From the NCBI GenBank assembly GCA_964639175.1, contig CAZXCE010000001.1, positions 1 through 64,000 on the forward strand: a stretch of 64,000 nucleotides of DNA. The letters are read 5' to 3'. Positions within the stretch are counted from its first letter, which is position 1. Each line of letters begins with the position of its first letter. The notes below the pieces were generated by a model that saw nothing but the letters and a program-made list of their open reading frames with translations, was not told the origin of the DNA and searched no databases. Origin of the DNA: JACQXX01 sp964639175. GTDB lineage: Bacteria; Acidobacteriota; Blastocatellia; Chloracidobacteriales; Chloracidobacteriaceae. Position numbers and translations under genes: made by a program. Positions 49,244 to 58,413 of this stretch are shown piece by piece.

Positions 49244-51100
49244 ATGCGGAAAATCTGGATTCTTTGGCACCTGGTTTTTACATTGTTCGTGGCCTTTCAA
49301 TTCTCTGAACTTGTGCTGGCGCATGGGGATGAAGATCACGGCACCGAAACAGCCGACGTTCAAAGTGAAAATCAAAATGTCAAGCAAGCAACCCAAACGG
49401 TTCAAACTTCGCAGGGAACCATCAAATTAACGTTACGACAAATCCCTTCTTCTCCTCAGGCTGGGGAGGAAGTGCAATTTGAACTCAAAGCCGTGGAACT
49501 GGTTGAAGGTGGGTTAGCTGGTGGTGAACTCCCATTAACTGATGCCCAGGTGACAGCCAACCTGCGGGCTGTCACGGGGAAAGTCCTGACTGCAAATCTC
49601 AATGCTCACCAGGAAGATCAACCGGCTGTCTATGGAGTTCATTTTACTTTTGAAGATGGTGGCGGATATGTGCTGGGGTTTTCCGTCAAAACCGGTGATG
49701 ATCGCCTTTTTTCAGATGAATTTCCAATCACAGTCCAACCCAAACCAATCAACTACGTGGCGCTTGGAATCCAGACACTTGTTGTTCTGATTGGGTTGGT
49801 ACTGATTGGCCGCAACTTGTTTCGGGCACAGGTTCGATCTTTACCCATCTTTAAAAGACTCACCGTACATTTGGCCGCCAATTTCATCATTGTAGCTGTA
49901 ACCATCGGGGTTGTTTTTGGTGTTGGGCGCTGGACGCCTTCGATTGAGCGACGAGAAATTACCCAGGTTCAGGCCGCCAGCGAAGATGCCAGCAATGTGC
50001 TTGAAGTTGGAAAGGAAGCACAACTCAAATTTAAAATTCTGACTGATGTGGCACGCCAGGAGCAAATCAGGCGAACTGTTGTTACCAATGGAAACGTTAT
50101 GGTTCGGCCCCAATTCAAAGCGGAGGTGATGTCGCCTGTGGCTGGGAAAATTCTCGCTGCTTCCAACCGGTACACCGTTGGTGATCTGGTCAAAGAAGGC
50201 ACTGTCCTTGCAGTGGTTGAACAAACACTTCCAGCACAAGATGCGGCAACATTGGAACTCAATCGGCTGCAAGTTCAAAATGACCGCACCCGACTGGAAT
50301 CCGAAGCCCGACAGTCACAAAAACGCCTTGATCAAGCTGTCATCAATCTCCAGCGAGCAGAACGGCTGTACACGCTCCAGGCTATCTCCCTCAAAGAACT
50401 TCAGCAAACCCAACTTGAAAAACAAATTGCTGATGATGATATCAAACGGGCCACCAAACAACTTGAAGTTTATCAAGCACCAATTGGGGTGATTGCACCA
50501 ACTCGCCGGTTTGAAGTTCGTTCACCAGTGTCTGGTGTCATTGTCTCGACAGCACTCACCCCCGGAGAAGTGGTTGAGACAACTAAAGTCCTCTTCCTGA
50601 TCGAAGACCTTAATCGGATGTGGATTGAAGCACAGGTTTACGAAAAGGATCTGGCAGTGGTCACGGGCAGCAAAACCGCCAGCTTTACGCTTGAGAGTTA
50701 CCCTGGGGAACTATTTGAAATTAATGGGAACGAAAACGGGCGGTTGGTGACAGTTGGTTCCACTGTGGATCCGCAAACTCGGACAATTCCGGTGATTTAC
50801 GAGGTAGATAACCGCCAGGGGAAGCTCAAAAATGGAATGTTTGCGCGGGTTTTGGTGATCTCCGGTCAATCGGTTGATGCGGTTACTGTTCCAAAATCAG
50901 GCGTTTATGATGATGCTGGGAGACAGTATATTTATGTATTCCTTGGTGGCGAGAAATTTGAACAACGTGAAGTGATAGTCGGAACTGAGACCACAGATCG
51001 AATTGAAATTAAGTCCGGCCTCAAAGCAGATGAACGAATTGTCGTCAACGGATTGCGACAACTACGCAATGTGGCGCTGCAAGGTGGTAATGCTAACTAA
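49244..51100 (+). CDS. RND adaptor with N-terminal His-rich YtkA/FixH-like domain
   Basis: A 618-residue protein, much longer than the usual 400-residue adaptors. After a signal peptide, the mature part begins HGDEDHGTE and a beta-sandwich domain of about 130 residues (TIKLTLRQIPSSPQAGEEVQ ... DRLFSDEFPITVQPKP). Two membrane helices follow (YVALGIQTLVVLIGLVLIG and LAANFIIVAVTIGVVFGV). Only then comes the standard adaptor part: lipoyl (VMSPVAGKILAASNRY), coiled coil, FEVRSPVSGVIVSTALTPG, and barrel. The extra domain is a paralogue of the protein at 44684. Partners: outer-membrane factor 46522, pump 54325. Confidence 0.86.
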   Translation: MRKIWILWHLVFTLFVAFQFSELVLAHGDEDHGTETADVQSENQNVKQATQTVQTSQGTIKLTLRQIPSSPQAGEEVQFELKAVELVEGGLAGGELPLTDAQVTANLRAVTGKVLTANLNAHQEDQPAVYGVHFTFEDGGGYVLGFSVKTGDDRLFSDEFPITVQPKPINYVALGIQTLVVLIGLVLIGRNLFRAQVRSLPIFKRLTVHLAANFIIVAVTIGVVFGVGRWTPSIERREITQVQAASEDASNVLEVGKEAQLKFKILTDVARQEQIRRTVVTNGNVMVRPQFKAEVMSPVAGKILAASNRYTVGDLVKEGTVLAVVEQTLPAQDAATLELNRLQVQNDRTRLESEARQSQKRLDQAVINLQRAERLYTLQAISLKELQQTQLEKQIADDDIKRATKQLEVYQAPIGVIAPTRRFEVRSPVSGVIVSTALTPGEVVETTKVLFLIEDLNRMWIEAQVYEKDLAVVTGSKTASFTLESYPGELFEINGNENGRLVTVGSTVDPQTRTIPVIYEVDNRQGKLKNGMFARVLVISGQSVDAVTVPKSGVYDDAGRQYIYVFLGGEKFEQREVIVGTETTDRIEIKSGLKADERIVVNGLRQLRNVALQGGNAN

Positions 51101-51128
51101 GCAGAACCATTTGGTCAGGAGAATTCTT

Positions 51129-51611
51129 ATGAACTTGTTTCAATCCCTTGTCATAGTTGTTCTGACAGGGCTATGCCTGGTTGGAATTACAGCCACACAG
51201 CTCTCACTTTCTCAACCTCAAAACGAGGAAGACTCTGTCCGCAAAGTTCTGCTGGACAATGCCCGTGCTTTTGAGAAGGGTGACCTCAATGCTCTGGAGA
51301 AGCTCTGGGCAAATGACGAAAAACTCACGGTTTTTGAGGGAGGCCACAGCAATACAGGGTGGATTGATTACCGTGACCACCACCTCAAACCAGAACTCAA
51401 AGAAATGAAAGAAGTTTGGTATTCGTTGAGCAACCTCCAGGTGCATTTGGCTGGAACAACGGCCTGGGCGACCTTTGAATATACCATCTCTGGAATTTCG
51501 AGTAAGGACCTGGTTCAGGGAGGTGGATTCGGAACCGCTGTTTTAGAGAAACGAAAAGACCAGTGGCGCATTGTTCATTGGCACTCAAGCAGCAAACCGA
51601 AAAAACGCTGA
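51129..51611 (+). CDS. Exported SnoaL/NTF2-like protein (DUF4440-type)
   Basis: A 160-residue protein with start ATG 51129 (CAGGAGAATTC upstream) and signal or anchor VIVVLTGLCLVGITATQ. The rest is a cone-shaped NTF2-like domain: helical NARAFEKGDLNALEKLWAND, then EGGHSNTGWIDYRDHHLKPE, and sheet strands ending WRIVHWHSSSKPKKR. The His residues (HSN, DHH, HWH) may bind a metal ion. The family includes diverse small-molecule-binding proteins; the function here is unknown. Confidence 0.82.
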   Translation: MNLFQSLVIVVLTGLCLVGITATQLSLSQPQNEEDSVRKVLLDNARAFEKGDLNALEKLWANDEKLTVFEGGHSNTGWIDYRDHHLKPELKEMKEVWYSLSNLQVHLAGTTAWATFEYTISGISSKDLVQGGGFGTAVLEKRKDQWRIVHWHSSSKPKKR

Positions 51612-51677
51612 CAAAACCAATTCAAGTGATGGGCCTGAGCTATCTCAGCAAGTTCGTTCTCAAGGAGGTTTGACCAT

Positions 51678-53276
51678 ATGAAAAACATCTTTACCGCCCA
51701 AAATATCCAGTCAGGCTGTAGCTGGTTGACCCGACGGGATTTTCTCCGCTTGACAGGTTCAGGAGCGGCGGCTGTGGCGACTGGGATATTTCAGATTCCA
51801 TCCATGGCTGCAGTCACCTCAAAAGCATTCCCCACTGCAAAAAGCACGTTTATTCCCGACGTTGAAATCGGTCTGCAGGCTATCCCATTGGAAATTTCTT
51901 TGTTTCCAGGTCAGATGACTCGGGTTTGGACCTACCAGGGAACTGTGATCAGTGGAAATTCTGAGAGCCTGCAAATTCTACCAGGAAGTTATCTGGGGCC
52001 CATAATTCGGGTTCGCCAGGGGCAAAATATTCGCATTCATTTCACCAATGCCCTACCCGAAGCTTCCGTGATCCACTGGCACGGACTGCGTGTTCCATCG
52101 GAAATGGACGCCCACCCACGCTATCTCACCAATCCCGGACAGACTTATGTCTATGAGTTTCAGGTGAAGAATCGAGCCGGGACCTACTGGTTTCATCCAC
52201 ACCCGGATGGACGCACGGGGCTTCAAGTTCACAACGGATTGGCTGGGCTCTTCCTGGTTTCAGACGACGAAACTTCGGCTCTCAAACTTCCTTCCGGTGA
52301 GTTTGACATCCCGCTGGTGATTCAGGACCGTGTTGTTGATGCGAATAATCAGTTTTTATACGAGGGTAATGGAATGATGCATGGGATGGATGGCTTTCTC
52401 GGCGACCGCATTCTGGTCAATGGAAAACCCGATTATACCCTGTCAGTGTCCACTCGCGCGTACCGAATGCGGTTATTGAATGAATCCAATTCCCGCATCT
52501 ATAAATTGGCCTGGAGTAATGGTATGCCAATGACCGTCATTGGTACGGACGGCGGATTATTGGAAACACCCGTTTGGCGAAATTACATCATGCTGGCACC
52601 GGGTGAGCGGGTCGAAATCGTAGTTGATTTCCGCAAACTTTCAGTTGGAGATACGGTAAAGCTTCTCAGCCTGGAGTTCAAAGGGGTTGAGATGGGGATG
52701 ATGGGTGGAAATCAACTACTTGAGAATGGTGCTCCATTTAAAGTGATGAGCGTTGTTGTCGAGCGCAAAGAAAAACAGAAAAAATTTGCTGTACCAACCA
52801 AATTATCCACCATTCCCCGGTACCGCCTTGAGGATGCCATCAATCGTGACCGCCCACGAACCTTCGGGACGTCAATGCAACACATGACCTGGTTACTAAA
52901 TGGACGACCTTTTGAAATGAACGATGTGGCTGAGAATGAAATCGTTCAATTTGGTACGATGGAGGTCTGGAATTTAGTGAATGATCCTGGCTCAAGAGGA
53001 ATGATGGGAATGAGCATGGCTCATCCAATTCATATTCATGGTGTGCAATTTCAGGTTCTTGAACGCCAGATTGCGACTGGATTTACGACTGGCTGGGAAA
53101 CAGTGCGTGCTGGGTATGTAGATAACGGCTGGAAAGATACGGTGATGCTCATGCCTGGCGAGCGGGTTCAATTGTTGCTCAGGTTCGAAGATTTCCCTGG
53201 GCTTTTTGTATACCACTGCCACAACCTGGAACATGAAGATAGGGGAATGATGCGGAATTTCCTGATCCGTTCCTAA
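51678..53276 (+). CDS. Multicopper oxidase (CueO/CopA-like), Tat-exported
   Basis: A 532-residue oxidase. The twin-arginine signal LTRRDFLRLTGSGAAAVATG exports it folded. Copper ligands are present: HWHG (H133, H135), HPHPD (H173, H175), HPIHIHG, and YHCHNLEHEDRGMM (H513, C514, H515, H519, with axial M524). Met-rich loops (MMHGMDG, VEMGMMGG, GMMGMSM) resemble the Cu(I)-binding insert of CueO. It should oxidise Cu(I) to Cu(II) with reduction of oxygen to water, in the periplasm. It sits between the NTF2-like protein and a heavy-metal-binding protein in the rightward operon. Confidence 0.92.
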   Translation: MKNIFTAQNIQSGCSWLTRRDFLRLTGSGAAAVATGIFQIPSMAAVTSKAFPTAKSTFIPDVEIGLQAIPLEISLFPGQMTRVWTYQGTVISGNSESLQILPGSYLGPIIRVRQGQNIRIHFTNALPEASVIHWHGLRVPSEMDAHPRYLTNPGQTYVYEFQVKNRAGTYWFHPHPDGRTGLQVHNGLAGLFLVSDDETSALKLPSGEFDIPLVIQDRVVDANNQFLYEGNGMMHGMDGFLGDRILVNGKPDYTLSVSTRAYRMRLLNESNSRIYKLAWSNGMPMTVIGTDGGLLETPVWRNYIMLAPGERVEIVVDFRKLSVGDTVKLLSLEFKGVEMGMMGGNQLLENGAPFKVMSVVVERKEKQKKFAVPTKLSTIPRYRLEDAINRDRPRTFGTSMQHMTWLLNGRPFEMNDVAENEIVQFGTMEVWNLVNDPGSRGMMGMSMAHPIHIHGVQFQVLERQIATGFTTGWETVRAGYVDNGWKDTVMLMPGERVQLLLRFEDFPGLFVYHCHNLEHEDRGMMRNFLIRS

Positions 53277-53317
53277 AGGAATGGCATTTTTTTCAACAAC
53301 ACGAATGGAGGTATGTC

Positions 53318-54304
53318 ATGAACCATCAAATTCAGGCGGTTCAAAGTCTTTGTGTGTCTTTTTTTGCAATTTTTCTTGTTTTTTCAGCTCCCTCATTGGT
53401 TCAAGGAAAGCCTTTGCTGAATGGTGAGGCGGCGATGAGGGTCCAAGATCATCATTATACCTGCCCAATGCATGCTGATGTAACCTCTGATTTACCAGGC
53501 GATTGCAATAAGTGCGGAATGAAGCTTACCCCAAGGTCTAAAGACGAAAAACGTATCCAGGCTCAAATTTCGCTTGAAACATCTCCATCTGTAGTTATGC
53601 CAGGTAAACCGTTTGTCGCTAGATTCAAGGTAACAGATGGAAATGGGACCGCTATCCGAAGATTTGAGGTTGTCCATGAAAAACTTCTTCATTTAATGAT
53701 TGTCAGTCGAGATTTGAGTTACTTCGATCACATCCACCCATCACTCGCTGGAAATGTTTTTTCTATCAAGACCAAAGTTCCAAAAGCTGGAAACTACCGG
53801 ATGTTTGCTGATTTTGTTCCGACGGGAGGCGATCAGGTCATTGGCAAACTGGATTTTTCGACCAGCGGCAAGCCAACAGATCCAGTTCCACTGGTTGCGG
53901 ATACATCCATGACAAAGATATTTGGTACCGTTGAAGTAACCTTAACGCACAGTACGCCGACACTGAAAGCCGGAGAAAGTCTGTCCTTAACATTTTCCCT
54001 GGCTGATGCCAAAACGAAAAAACCCATTACTACCTTGCGTCCTTACCTTGGCGCCATGGGACATTGCGTCATTCTTGACCACTCAGCCACCGAATATCTT
54101 CACTCACATCCGGAAGAGAGCGGCGGTACCCATCACGAACATTCAAACGGTCAGGCTGAACATCACCATGCTCCTCAAGGATTGGGAGGTCCGGATGTCA
54201 GTTTCCACACACAATTTCCAAAACCGGGATTGTACAAGATATGGGGTCAGTTCAACCATCAGGGTAAAATTCTGACTGCTGAGTATGTCGTTGATGTGAA
54301 GTAA
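53318..54304 (+). CDS. Exported heavy-metal-binding protein with YtkA-like domains
   Basis: A 328-residue protein with a signal peptide (FFAIFLVFSAPSLVQG). An N-terminal heavy-metal-binding module YTCPMHADVTS...CNKCGMKL (C49, M51, H52, C63, C66, M68) is followed by a beta-sandwich domain (LIVSRDLSYFDHIHPSL) and a second one holding a His-rich stretch (HSHPEESGGTHHEHSN, EHHHA). The YFDHIHP and YLHSHPEE motifs are typical of copper-associated exported proteins. It may pass Cu to the oxidase or the RND pump that flank it. Confidence 0.82.
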   Translation: MNHQIQAVQSLCVSFFAIFLVFSAPSLVQGKPLLNGEAAMRVQDHHYTCPMHADVTSDLPGDCNKCGMKLTPRSKDEKRIQAQISLETSPSVVMPGKPFVARFKVTDGNGTAIRRFEVVHEKLLHLMIVSRDLSYFDHIHPSLAGNVFSIKTKVPKAGNYRMFADFVPTGGDQVIGKLDFSTSGKPTDPVPLVADTSMTKIFGTVEVTLTHSTPTLKAGESLSLTFSLADAKTKKPITTLRPYLGAMGHCVILDHSATEYLHSHPEESGGTHHEHSNGQAEHHHAPQGLGGPDVSFHTQFPKPGLYKIWGQFNHQGKILTAEYVVDVK

Positions 54305-54324
54305 GTTATTGAAAGGGATGTCGA

Positions 54325-57300
54325 ATGCTGAATAAAATTATTCAATGGGCACTCAACAATCGGTTGTTGATGGTGGCTGGAGCCTCACTGCTTCTCGTAT
54401 ATGGCACAATTGTGGTCATAAATCTCCCTGTGGATGTGTTGCCTGATCTGAATCGTCCAACAGTCACCATTATGACGGAGGCCCCAGGGTTGGCTCCTGA
54501 AGAAGTGGAAACCCTGGTCACTTTTCCCATTGAAACACTGATGAACGGTGCGACTGGTGTCGAGCGCGTTCGATCACAATCAGCCGTTGGACTCTCTGTA
54601 ATTTTTATTGAATTTGGCTGGTCCACGGACATTTATATTGCTCGCCAGATCGTGAATGAAAAACTCCAGCTTGCTCGATCCAATCTTCCAGCGAATGTGA
54701 CACCTGTTATGGGACCTATCTCCTCAATTATGGGCGAGATAATGTTGGTTGGACTTAAAAGCAAGGGAAATGTCACGCCACCGATGGATGTTCGTACCCT
54801 GGCGGATTGGGTAATTCGTCCACGCCTTCTGACTGTGCCAGGTGTTTCCCAGGTCATTCCCATTGGAGGTGGGCGCAAACAATATCAGGTGCTGGTGGAT
54901 CCAGCCAAATTGAGTCAGTTTAATGTCACACTCCAGGAAGTCCAGGAAGCATTAGTTCAATCTAACAGTAACACCACAGGTGGTTTTCTGGATAAATCAG
55001 GGCAGGAATATTTGATCCGTAATTTGGCCCGCTTTCGGTCGCTGGAAGAACTGGCTGGAACCGTTGTGACGTATCGCCAAAATACCCCAGTCTATGTCAA
55101 GAACATTGGGCAAGTGCAATACGGCCCACAGGTTAAACGCGGTGAGGCCAGCACTGATGCTGAATCAGCAGTGATCTTAAGTATTCAAAAGCAGCCCGGA
55201 AGCAACACATTGCAATTGACAGACCAGGTTGAAAAGGCACTGGATGAAATTCAAGCCGGCCTACCCGCAGACATTGTGATTCAAAAAGATTTGTTTCGGC
55301 AGGCGACCTTTATCTCAACCGCTATTTCAAATGTGAAAGAAGCTTTGCGCGATGGCGCCATTCTGGTGGCGATCATCCTGTTTATTTTTCTTCTGAATTT
55401 TCGCACCACTTTTATTACTCTGACGGCCATTCCCTTATCATTTATTATCACATTTTTTGTCATGAAATGGTTTGGGTTAACGATTAACACCATGACGCTC
55501 GGCGGACTGGCGGTGGCAATTGGGGAGTTGGTGGATGATGCGATTGTGGATGTTGAAAATGTGTTCCGCCGGTTGAAAGAAAATCGTGAGCGGGGAAACA
55601 TCAAACCTGCTCTGCGAGTAATTTTTGAAGCGTCGTCTGAAATTAGAAATTCGATTGTCTACGCCACAATTATTGTCGTACTGGTGTTTATCCCATTATT
55701 TGCTCTTTCAGGTGTTGAAGGCCGGCTTTTCGCGCCACTTGCCGTTGCCTACATTGTTTCATTGACCATGAGTTTGGTCGTAAGTCTCACGATCACGCCA
55801 GTCCTGTGCTCGTATCTGCTTCCAAAAGCAAAAATTATGGAACATGGTGAAAGCCTGTTTGTTCGGTGGTTAAAGAAACTGGATGCCCGATTGCTTCATA
55901 TTACGCTGGATCATCCAATGGTGATTATTTGTGGGGCAGCCCTGTTATTCGGTCTGGCAATGGCGACAGTGCCATTCATGGGCCGCGAGTTCCTGCCTTC
56001 GTTCAACGAAGGCTCCCTGACCATCAACGTGCTCTCTGAACCAGGGATTTCATTAGCTGAATCAGACCAAATCGGAATGGTGACCGAACAACTGCTACTC
56101 ACCGTTCCTGAGGTAAAAACCACTGGGCGGCGTACTGGACGAGCCGAATTGGATGAGCATGCCGAAGGAGTCCATTATTCTGAAATTGATTGCGACTTAC
56201 GAAAAAGCCCCCGAGAGAAAGAAGAGATTCTGGCTGACATTCGTGAAAAACTTTCTCTCCTGCCTGGTGTTTCGATCAATATTGGACAACCAATTTCACA
56301 TCGGATTGACCATCTTCTGTCAGGTGTGCGTGCTCAAGTCGCGGTCAAGTTATTTGGGGATGATTTAACAACCCTCCGTACCAGGGCTGAGGATATCCGA
56401 AAAGTCATGCAAGCTATTGATGGGGTGACAGATCTTTCCGTTGAAAAACAAGTCCTTATTCCGCAATTACGGATTGCTGTCAACCGTGAAGCTGCTGGAC
56501 GGTATGGGTTGTTTCCGGGAACCGTGGCCGAGCAAATGGAAACCTTACTGAATGGTACAGTTGTGTCACAGGTTTTAGATGGGCAACGAACATTTGATGT
56601 TCTTTTGCGACTCAACGAGCCCTCTCGCAATGATTTTGAAACAATCAAACAAATTCTGATTGATACACCTTCGGGTGCCAAAATCCCCATTTCCACTGTG
56701 GCTGAAATTCAGCCTGAGAAAGGACCCAACCAGATCCTGCGTGAAAATGTTCGTCGCCGAATTGTAATCCAGTGCAATGTTGCCGGACGAGACCTTGGAA
56801 GTACGATTACGGAAATCCAGGCTCGGATCAAAAACCAGGTTCCTTTGCCAACCGGGTATTTTGTTGAATACGGTGGGCAGTTTGAAAGCCAGCGGGCTGC
56901 AACTCGACAACTTGGAATCTTGAGCATATTTACACTTATTGCCATTTTTATTGTGCTCTACAAGGCACTGGACGATTGGCGTATTGCATTGCAAGTGATG
57001 GCAAATGTCCCGCTTGCCTTCATTGGCGGCGTGATCGCTGTTTTTGCCACTGGAGGGATCTTATCCGTTGCGTCACTCATTGGATTTATCTCTCTGACCG
57101 GCATTACGGTTCGCAATGGCATTATGATGTTGTCGCACTACCAGCACCTGATGCGCGAAGAAGGCGAAGGCTTTACGCGCCAGATGATTATCCGTGGTTC
57201 ATTGGAACGTCTGGTTCCAGTTATGATGACGGCTTTGGTGGCGGCTCTTTCGCTGATTCCTCTGGCGCTTGGGGCCGGAGAACAAGGAAAAGAAATCCTC

Positions 57301-57468
57301 CACCCCGTCGCAGTGGTCGTTCTTGGAGGACTCATCACCTCAACGCTCCTTGATCAGGTTGTCACACCAGCATTGTTTTTCCGTTTTGGTCGAGTCAGCG
57401 CGGAAAAAATTCTGGGCAATCACGCCGAAGACTTAAACCTGGCTTCAAATATGACAATGAGTACCTGA
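54325..57468 (+). CDS. Heavy-metal RND efflux pump, GELVDDAIVDVEN class
   Basis: A 1047-residue RND transporter beginning MLNKIIQWALNNRLLMVAG (AAAGGGATGTC upstream). The helix-4 motif VAIGELVDDAIVDVEN is the same HME5-like type as the pump at 21768, and the two are collinear throughout. The periplasmic GREFLPSFNEGSLTINVLSE and the final membrane half are complete. It is the last gene of the rightward operon, separated from its outer-membrane factor by six other genes. The substrate is unsettled for this class; the operon suggests copper or silver. Confidence 0.9.
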   Translation: MLNKIIQWALNNRLLMVAGASLLLVYGTIVVINLPVDVLPDLNRPTVTIMTEAPGLAPEEVETLVTFPIETLMNGATGVERVRSQSAVGLSVIFIEFGWSTDIYIARQIVNEKLQLARSNLPANVTPVMGPISSIMGEIMLVGLKSKGNVTPPMDVRTLADWVIRPRLLTVPGVSQVIPIGGGRKQYQVLVDPAKLSQFNVTLQEVQEALVQSNSNTTGGFLDKSGQEYLIRNLARFRSLEELAGTVVTYRQNTPVYVKNIGQVQYGPQVKRGEASTDAESAVILSIQKQPGSNTLQLTDQVEKALDEIQAGLPADIVIQKDLFRQATFISTAISNVKEALRDGAILVAIILFIFLLNFRTTFITLTAIPLSFIITFFVMKWFGLTINTMTLGGLAVAIGELVDDAIVDVENVFRRLKENRERGNIKPALRVIFEASSEIRNSIVYATIIVVLVFIPLFALSGVEGRLFAPLAVAYIVSLTMSLVVSLTITPVLCSYLLPKAKIMEHGESLFVRWLKKLDARLLHITLDHPMVIICGAALLFGLAMATVPFMGREFLPSFNEGSLTINVLSEPGISLAESDQIGMVTEQLLLTVPEVKTTGRRTGRAELDEHAEGVHYSEIDCDLRKSPREKEEILADIREKLSLLPGVSINIGQPISHRIDHLLSGVRAQVAVKLFGDDLTTLRTRAEDIRKVMQAIDGVTDLSVEKQVLIPQLRIAVNREAAGRYGLFPGTVAEQMETLLNGTVVSQVLDGQRTFDVLLRLNEPSRNDFETIKQILIDTPSGAKIPISTVAEIQPEKGPNQILRENVRRRIVIQCNVAGRDLGSTITEIQARIKNQVPLPTGYFVEYGGQFESQRAATRQLGILSIFTLIAIFIVLYKALDDWRIALQVMANVPLAFIGGVIAVFATGGILSVASLIGFISLTGITVRNGIMMLSHYQHLMREEGEGFTRQMIIRGSLERLVPVMMTALVAALSLIPLALGAGEQGKEILHPVAVVVLGGLITSTLLDQVVTPALFFRFGRVSAEKILGNHAEDLNLASNMTMST

Positions 57469-57472
57469 AACT

Positions 57473-57496
57473 GAAAATCTATCACTTAAGATTTTC
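57473..57496. terminator. Possible bidirectional terminator between convergent genes
   Basis: GAAAATCT (57473-57480) and AGATTTTC (57489-57496) form an 8-bp stem with an 8-nt loop between the ends of the pump and the hydroxylase genes, overlapping the latter's last codons. The stem is AT-rich, so it would be weak. Confidence 0.35.
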
Positions 57497-58357
57497 TGAA
57501 AGTCCGGGCCTTCTTTTCCACGGCCAACCAAGTTGCTCAAAGTAGGTGGTTGGAAAGTTCGGTTCCTCCTCAATTCCAACGTCCTGGCTTGTAAGATGAC
57601 CAGAATGACTTCGATAAGTTTTGAAAAGCAAGTCCCATAAGGCAAAAAAAGCCCCAAAATTAACCCGACTCTTGTCAGCTTCCTTTTGATGATGCCAGCG
57701 ATGAAGTTCAGCGACACAAAACAAGAATCGTAACCACCCAGCACGGTATGCAATGTTTCCATGCTGCAACATCATGTTAATTGCAAGAATTGACAGGGCA
57801 CTGACCACAACCAGATGTGGCGCCCCAACCAAAAGAACAAGCGTCACCCCAGGTACTCCTTCCAGAAGTTGATGAATTGGATGACGTTTTTCACCATTAA
57901 CCCAATACAATCGTTTTGAGCTGTGATGGATAGCATGAAATCTCCAAAGAAAATCGTTGTGATGACTCCACCGGTGTATCAAGTATAAAAACAGATCAAT
58001 GATCGCCAAGCATAAAACAACCTGGAGTACAAATGGCCATTCGCCGGGCCATATTGCAATGATTGATAGTTTTTCAACCAAAAGGGCATATCCCATCAGA
58101 CTGCCCTGTTTAATCGCAAAGTTTACTGAATAGTGAAAAATGTCTGTTATCGTATCATTGTGATTGTTAATCCAATCGGGTTCATAGGGCATGAATCGTT
58201 CGAGGCAGAAAACACATACACCAGAAATCAGCCAAACCGGCACCACGACCTGTGCTGATGGGAGCCCAGCCCCAAGTCCCCAAATAATAACCGCTCCGCC
58301 GCCAAGAACCAGTGTTGGGTAAATGAAAAATGACAAAATGGATTTTAGCAATACCAT
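57482..58357 (-). CDS. Fatty acid hydroxylase/sterol desaturase family protein
   Basis: A 291-residue integral membrane oxygenase. The start is taken at ATG 58357 (MVLLKSILSFFIYPTLVLGG). It has four to five membrane helices and the di-iron His boxes of the superfamily: HRWSHHN, FHAIHHSSKRLYW, and LHRWHHQKEAD. Such enzymes hydroxylate or desaturate lipids with O2. It is divergent from the AraC-type regulator, only some tens of bases away, so the regulator probably controls it. The lipid substrate is unknown. Confidence 0.9.
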   Translation of the reverse strand: MVLLKSILSFFIYPTLVLGGGAVIIWGLGAGLPSAQVVVPVWLISGVCVFCLERFMPYEPDWINNHNDTITDIFHYSVNFAIKQGSLMGYALLVEKLSIIAIWPGEWPFVLQVVLCLAIIDLFLYLIHRWSHHNDFLWRFHAIHHSSKRLYWVNGEKRHPIHQLLEGVPGVTLVLLVGAPHLVVVSALSILAINMMLQHGNIAYRAGWLRFLFCVAELHRWHHQKEADKSRVNFGAFFALWDLLFKTYRSHSGHLTSQDVGIEEEPNFPTTYFEQLGWPWKRRPGLSENLK

Positions 58358-58413
58358 GCTTCCCCCCAATGTTGATAAGTGAATTTAAACTGCAACCAGG
58401 CTATCATTACCTT

